DNA of 31,870 bases. Source: Polyangiaceae bacterium (GTDB taxonomy: Bacteria > Myxococcota > Polyangia > Polyangiales > Polyangiaceae). How positions within the stretch are numbered: the stretch's first letter is position 1; the number at the start of each line of letters is the position of its first letter. The notes below the pieces were generated by a model. It was not told the origin of the DNA. It did not search any database and saw nothing but the letters and a program-made list of their open reading frames with translations. Shown here in pieces: positions 28,938-31,870 of this stretch. The position numbers and the translations under genes were made by a program. The stretch is taken from assembly GCA_025936205.1 (NCBI GenBank), contig JAICTU010000029.1:1-31870 (forward strand). Direction: 5' to 3'.

Positions 28938-30308
28938 TTGATCCCGACCACCGCCCTCGATCGCATCTCAGACAGTCGCGCTCGCCATGCTCTCGGCATG
29001 TCGATCCTCGAGGGATCGTTGCATGCGGTGATGGTGGGCGTCGCCGAGAGCTACCTCGGCGCTTTCGCGGTGGAGCTGGGGCACGGCCCGCGTGCCCAGG
29101 GTTTGCTGGCCACGCTGCCGCTGGTGCTCGGCGCCTTCTGCCAGCTTTTCTCCCCGCTGTTCTGTGGCTGGTTGGGCAGCCGCAAACGCGTCGCGATCGC
29201 CGGCGCCCTCGGCCAGACGGCGAGCATGGCCGGACTGATCGCCATCGCGCTGTGTCAGAGCAACAGCTTCTCGGCGCTGCTCGCGGCGCGGGTGGGATTC
29301 TGGGTCTCAGGTGGCCTGATGTCGCCTGCCTGGAACGCCTGGATGGCGGATCTGACGCAGAACATCGATCGCTCGCGCTACTTTGCGCGGCGCTCGGCGC
29401 TCAACCACGTGGCGCTGCTGATCGCCTTCGGCGCTGCCGGTTGGGCTCTGTATCAGGCCGGCCTACGCCTGATGCAGTGCTATCTCACGCTGTTCGTGGT
29501 CGCGTTCCTGGCGCGCCTCAGCAGCGTTGGGGCGCTGCTGCTGCAGGCCGATGTCGAGCCGCAGGTACCGCGCGCTTCCGATCCGCGCTGGCCCCGGCTG
29601 GGGCGCGCGCTCTCGCGCTCGCGCGTGCGGGTGGCGCTGTACATGGCGTGCCTGGCGTTCGGCACGCAGATCTCCGCGCCCTTCTTCACCCCCTACATGC
29701 TGCGGGAGCTGGCGCTCGACTACAAGGCGTTCGCCGGCCTCTCGGTGCTCTCGATCCTGACCAAGGCGTTGACGTTCCCGTGTTGCCATCGCTGGGCGGA
29801 GCGCATGGGGCAGCGCACCGTGCTGCGCTGGGGTGGCGTCGGCGTGGCGCTGATCCCGATGGTGTGGGCCGTTTCATCGGAGCTACCGGCGCTGATCATC
29901 GCCCATGTGCTGGGCGGCGCCGTGTGGGCCGCCGTGGAATCGGCGAGCTATCAGCTCCTGCTCGAGAGCGCGCCCGCGGAATTCACCGCCGAGTTCTTCT
30001 CGCTCTCCAGTGCGGCCACGGGCGTGGCGCAGGTGGCGGGCGCGGCGTTGGGAGGACTGTTGCTCGGCTCTCCGCACATCGACTACCGCGCGATCTTCAT
30101 GCTCTCGGCGTTGCTCCGGACGTTGCCACTGCTGCTCCTGTTCGCGGTCCTTCGCCCCGATCGCTTGCCGATCTGGCTGCGCTGGATGTATGCCCGCGTG
30201 CGGTCGCTCGAAGCCCTGGCTGGGCCGGCGCAAGCCGACGTGCTGCGCATCAGCGTGGTACCGCGCGCGCTCGGCAGCCGCTCCACCGATCCGCCGCCGG
30301 CGCTCTGA
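28938..30308 (+). CDS. Major facilitator superfamily transporter
   Basis: The frame runs from 28716, but that early part has low hydrophobicity and overlaps the Usp gene. TTG 28938, with GAGG about 5 nt upstream, gives 456 aa (GTG 28911 and ATG 28998 are alternatives). About 12 hydrophobic segments are visible in two halves separated by a charged loop (around RASDPRWPRLGRALSRSRVR). The motif-A-like loop after TM2 is GWLGSRKRVAIAG, and the second half has a counterpart, HRWAERMGQRTVLRWGG. The SPAWNAWMADL segment with conserved acidic and Trp residues fits a group of bacterial MFS proteins of unknown substrate. The Arg-rich cytosolic tail (about 410-456) ends STDPPPAL. Inner-membrane secondary transporter; export of small molecules is plausible but untested. 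Confidence 0.83.
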   Translation: MIPTTALDRISDSRARHALGMSILEGSLHAVMVGVAESYLGAFAVELGHGPRAQGLLATLPLVLGAFCQLFSPLFCGWLGSRKRVAIAGALGQTASMAGLIAIALCQSNSFSALLAARVGFWVSGGLMSPAWNAWMADLTQNIDRSRYFARRSALNHVALLIAFGAAGWALYQAGLRLMQCYLTLFVVAFLARLSSVGALLLQADVEPQVPRASDPRWPRLGRALSRSRVRVALYMACLAFGTQISAPFFTPYMLRELALDYKAFAGLSVLSILTKALTFPCCHRWAERMGQRTVLRWGGVGVALIPMVWAVSSELPALIIAHVLGGAVWAAVESASYQLLLESAPAEFTAEFFSLSSAATGVAQVAGAALGGLLLGSPHIDYRAIFMLSALLRTLPLLLLFAVLRPDRLPIWLRWMYARVRSLEALAGPAQADVLRISVVPRALGSRSTDPPPAL

Positions 30309-30467
30309 GCTCTCATACGGCTTCGCTCCGCTGCTCCCCGCCGGCAGGCTGCGTCCAAGGATCGGCGGCGCCGCCCGCATTTCAGCTCTCCGCACGCAGG
30401 GCGCGCCGTGCCGCCACACTCGTCGATCAGGCCTAAAGCCGCTGAAACGCTAGCCGTTGGGGGCGGG

Positions 30468-31439
30468 GTGGGGAACGCTAGCCTGCCGCACGATCGCGTG
30501 GTTCTCGGACGACTGATCGCCAACCGCTACCTGGTAGAGGGGCCGTGCGAACGCACCCAGCTCTGCGCGACCTATCGCGCCTATCACCTCGGCACCGATC
30601 GCTCGGTGTTGCTCCGGATCCTGCCGGACCGCAGCGGAGTCACACAGGACGCTTGCCGCCGCGCGCTGTCCATCGCCGAGCGGGTCTCGGCTCTGCCCGA
30701 CCCACACCTCGGTCGCACTCTCGACGTGGGGCTCGTGGCGGGGCGCTTCCCGTTTGCCGTATACGAGTATTCGAAGGGTCGCTCGCTCGCCGCCTGGCTG
30801 GAGCAGACGGGGCCATTCACGAGCGAACGCGTGATCGCGATCGGGCGCCAGATGTCGAGCGCGCTCGCCAGCGCCCACGATGCGGGCGTGGCCCACGGCG
30901 ATCTCCGGCTCGACAACTTCTGGCTCGAGTCGCTCGCCTGCCGCCCCGAATGGGTCCGGGTGCTGGGCTTCGGCTTGTCGGAATTGCCCTCCGCGGAACG
31001 TGAGGGGTCCGGCAGCGGAGTGTTCCCCAGCAGCACACGCCGCGCGGCAGAGGCGGAACGGCTCCCCCGCCATGGTCTGCGCGGGGATCTTCGAGCCTTC
31101 GGCGCCTGTCTGTATCAGCTGGCGAGCGGCTCGCCACCCGCCGCGTGTGGCGTCCCCAACTCGGGTTCCGAAGCGCTCGCCGCCATGGCCTGGGCGGGGC
31201 ATCGCGCCATTGCGCGCGGGCTTTCCCTGCTGATTCAGCGTTGCCTGCAGCCGCAGGGCGACGCTTCCGATCCGAGCATGGGCGAGCTCAGCGCCGAGTT
31301 CGAACGCCTCGAGAGCAGCTCGACCAGCCTGGCCTCGGAGCCCCCCGCCAGCCGTCCCCCGGTGATAACGGTCCACGCCCCGGCTCCGCGCGCCCGCGTG
31401 GCCTTGGGCCAGCCGAAAGTCATCGTCAAGGGAGGCTGA
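30468..31439 (+). CDS. Hanks-type Ser/Thr protein kinase homologue, probable pseudokinase
   Basis: A GTG at 30468 gives 323 aa beginning MGNASLPHDRVVLGRLIANRYLVEG, the usual kinase opening; a GTG at 30408 would add 20 residues. The fold is readable: RYLVEGP as degenerate glycine loop, VYEYSKGRSLAAWL as hinge, HDAGVAHGDLRLDNFWLE as catalytic loop, and RGDLRAFGACLYQLASGSPP as the alpha-F region. Key residues are changed: the ATP lysine of VAIK is Arg (VLLRIL, Arg50), HRD is HGD (143-145), and DFG is GFG (Gly167). The catalytic-loop Asp and Asn remain. Loss of both lysine and DFG aspartate predicts no or very weak phosphotransfer, so a binding or scaffold role is likely. The C-terminal 60 residues are a Pro/Arg-rich tail without TM helix, so it is cytosolic. 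Confidence 0.82.
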   Translation: MGNASLPHDRVVLGRLIANRYLVEGPCERTQLCATYRAYHLGTDRSVLLRILPDRSGVTQDACRRALSIAERVSALPDPHLGRTLDVGLVAGRFPFAVYEYSKGRSLAAWLEQTGPFTSERVIAIGRQMSSALASAHDAGVAHGDLRLDNFWLESLACRPEWVRVLGFGLSELPSAEREGSGSGVFPSSTRRAAEAERLPRHGLRGDLRAFGACLYQLASGSPPAACGVPNSGSEALAAMAWAGHRAIARGLSLLIQRCLQPQGDASDPSMGELSAEFERLESSSTSLASEPPASRPPVITVHAPAPRARVALGQPKVIVKGG

Positions 31440-31504
31440 AACTGACCATCCGACAAACAGTACCCCTTGAGAGTGCCGGGCGGGAGCGCTAAGCCACGGG
31501 CCTC

Positions 31505-31870
31505 ATGTCGGATTTGACCGTCGAAAAAATCGGAGGAACGTCCATGAGCCGTTTCTCCGAAGTCTTGACCAATGTCGTCCTTCGCAACCCGAAGCACATC
31601 TACGGGCGCATCTACATCGTCTCCGCGTACGCGGGCGTGACCGATCTGCTGCTGGAAGCGAAGAAGAGCAAGCAGCCGGGCGTCTACACGCATTTTGCGA
31701 ACGGCGGTCCTTTCGCGGAAGCCCTGCAAGCCGTCAAGCGTCGCTTCTTCGAGATCAACGCCAGCATGAAGTCCGACGGGCTCGATGTCGCCGCCGCCGA
31801 TCACTTCATCGGCGAGCGCGCCGACTCCGTGCTGGGGTACTTGAACAGCATCGCGGATCTGCTCGCCTCC
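31505..31870 (+). CDS. Aspartate kinase, Ask_Ect-like (partial, runs off right edge)
   Basis: ATG 31505 opens a frame with no stop to the window end (122 codons). The N-terminus VEKIGGTSMSRFSEVLTN corresponds to the aspartokinase nucleotide-binding motif (KFGGTS), and IYIVSAYAGVTDLLLEAKKS to the conserved SAMAGVTD-type segment. KIGGTSM followed by SRF, and the GVYTHFA and SVLGYLNSI regions, resemble the specialised aspartate kinase of ectoine gene clusters (Ask_Ect) more than the lysine/threonine-pathway LysC. The enzyme phosphorylates aspartate in the first step to aspartate semialdehyde. If the subfamily is right, ectABC or ectD could be nearby outside the window. No strong Shine-Dalgarno; about 25 codons into the gene the match is already clear. 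Confidence 0.85.
   Translation, partial: MSDLTVEKIGGTSMSRFSEVLTNVVLRNPKHIYGRIYIVSAYAGVTDLLLEAKKSKQPGVYTHFANGGPFAEALQAVKRRFFEINASMKSDGLDVAAADHFIGERADSVLGYLNSIADLLAS

Overview
This is a GC-rich stretch of bacterial chromosome, most likely from a member of the Myxococcota (the myxobacterial, former deltaproteobacterial group). That placement is inferred from a secreted protein ending in a MYXO-CTERM-like tail (Cys, hydrophobic segment, Arg cluster), several lipoproteins with Gly/Ala/Thr-rich low-complexity linkers, ECF-type sigma factors paired with one-TM proteins carrying TPR-like tails, a Hanks-type (pseudo)kinase, and strong GC bias at third codon positions that opens long antisense shadow frames. 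It was not tested by database search.

Layout. 1-3221: a YbbA/YbbP-type ABC exporter pair (permease cut by the left edge) diverges from a GDPD-TesA-like fusion lipase. 3275-5743: three minus-strand genes for a RibD-type deaminase, an APH/choline-kinase-family phosphotransferase and an EEP-family hydrolase. 5904-8867: a Gly-rich MYXO-CTERM-like protein, a ChaC-type gamma-glutamylcyclotransferase whose end overlaps it antisense, and divergent SelO (protein AMPylase). 8868-9627: structured noncoding DNA around tRNA-Leu(CAG), then a gene-poor stretch. 9628-13054, minus strand: secreted protein, sigma-region-4-only protein, one-TM/TPR protein, lipoprotein and methyltransferase. 13256-15700: one polypeptide joining an AMP-forming ligase, a carrier domain and an acyltransferase-3-like membrane domain. 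15863-18771: a trypsin-like lipoprotein protease converging on a beta-propeller-like lipoprotein. 19080-19517: a DUF1810 protein. 19905-24476: a tight plus-strand operon of sugar-binding lipoprotein, secreted protein, ECF sigma factor, one-TM/TPR protein and MerR-TipAS regulator. 24571-27150: a GH10 xylanase lipoprotein with three tandem CBM-like modules. 27396-27993: a frameshifted LytTR response-regulator pseudogene. 28228-31439: universal stress protein, MFS transporter and pseudokinase. 31505 to the right edge: the start of an aspartate kinase resembling the ectoine-cluster type.

The most distinctive pattern is that the three-gene cassette [secreted protein - sigma - one-TM/TPR protein] occurs twice, in opposite orientations about 8 kb apart, both times with overlapping stop/start codons. 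The 21-24 kb copy looks complete and is coupled to a sugar-binding lipoprotein upstream and a MerR-TipAS gene downstream. The 11-13 kb copy has lost the second half of the secreted protein and sigma region 2, as if one deletion spanned the gene boundary. My inference is an envelope-to-transcription signalling module, possibly sensing carbohydrate, beside a xylan-degrading enzyme. A second shared element is a nearly identical hairpin at 17305 and 24508, each between convergent genes, which looks like a dispersed bidirectional terminator.

All functional calls rest on motifs and family knowledge read by eye. Start sites were chosen from Shine-Dalgarno-like sequence, signal peptides and overlaps, and alternatives are given where the choice is uncertain.
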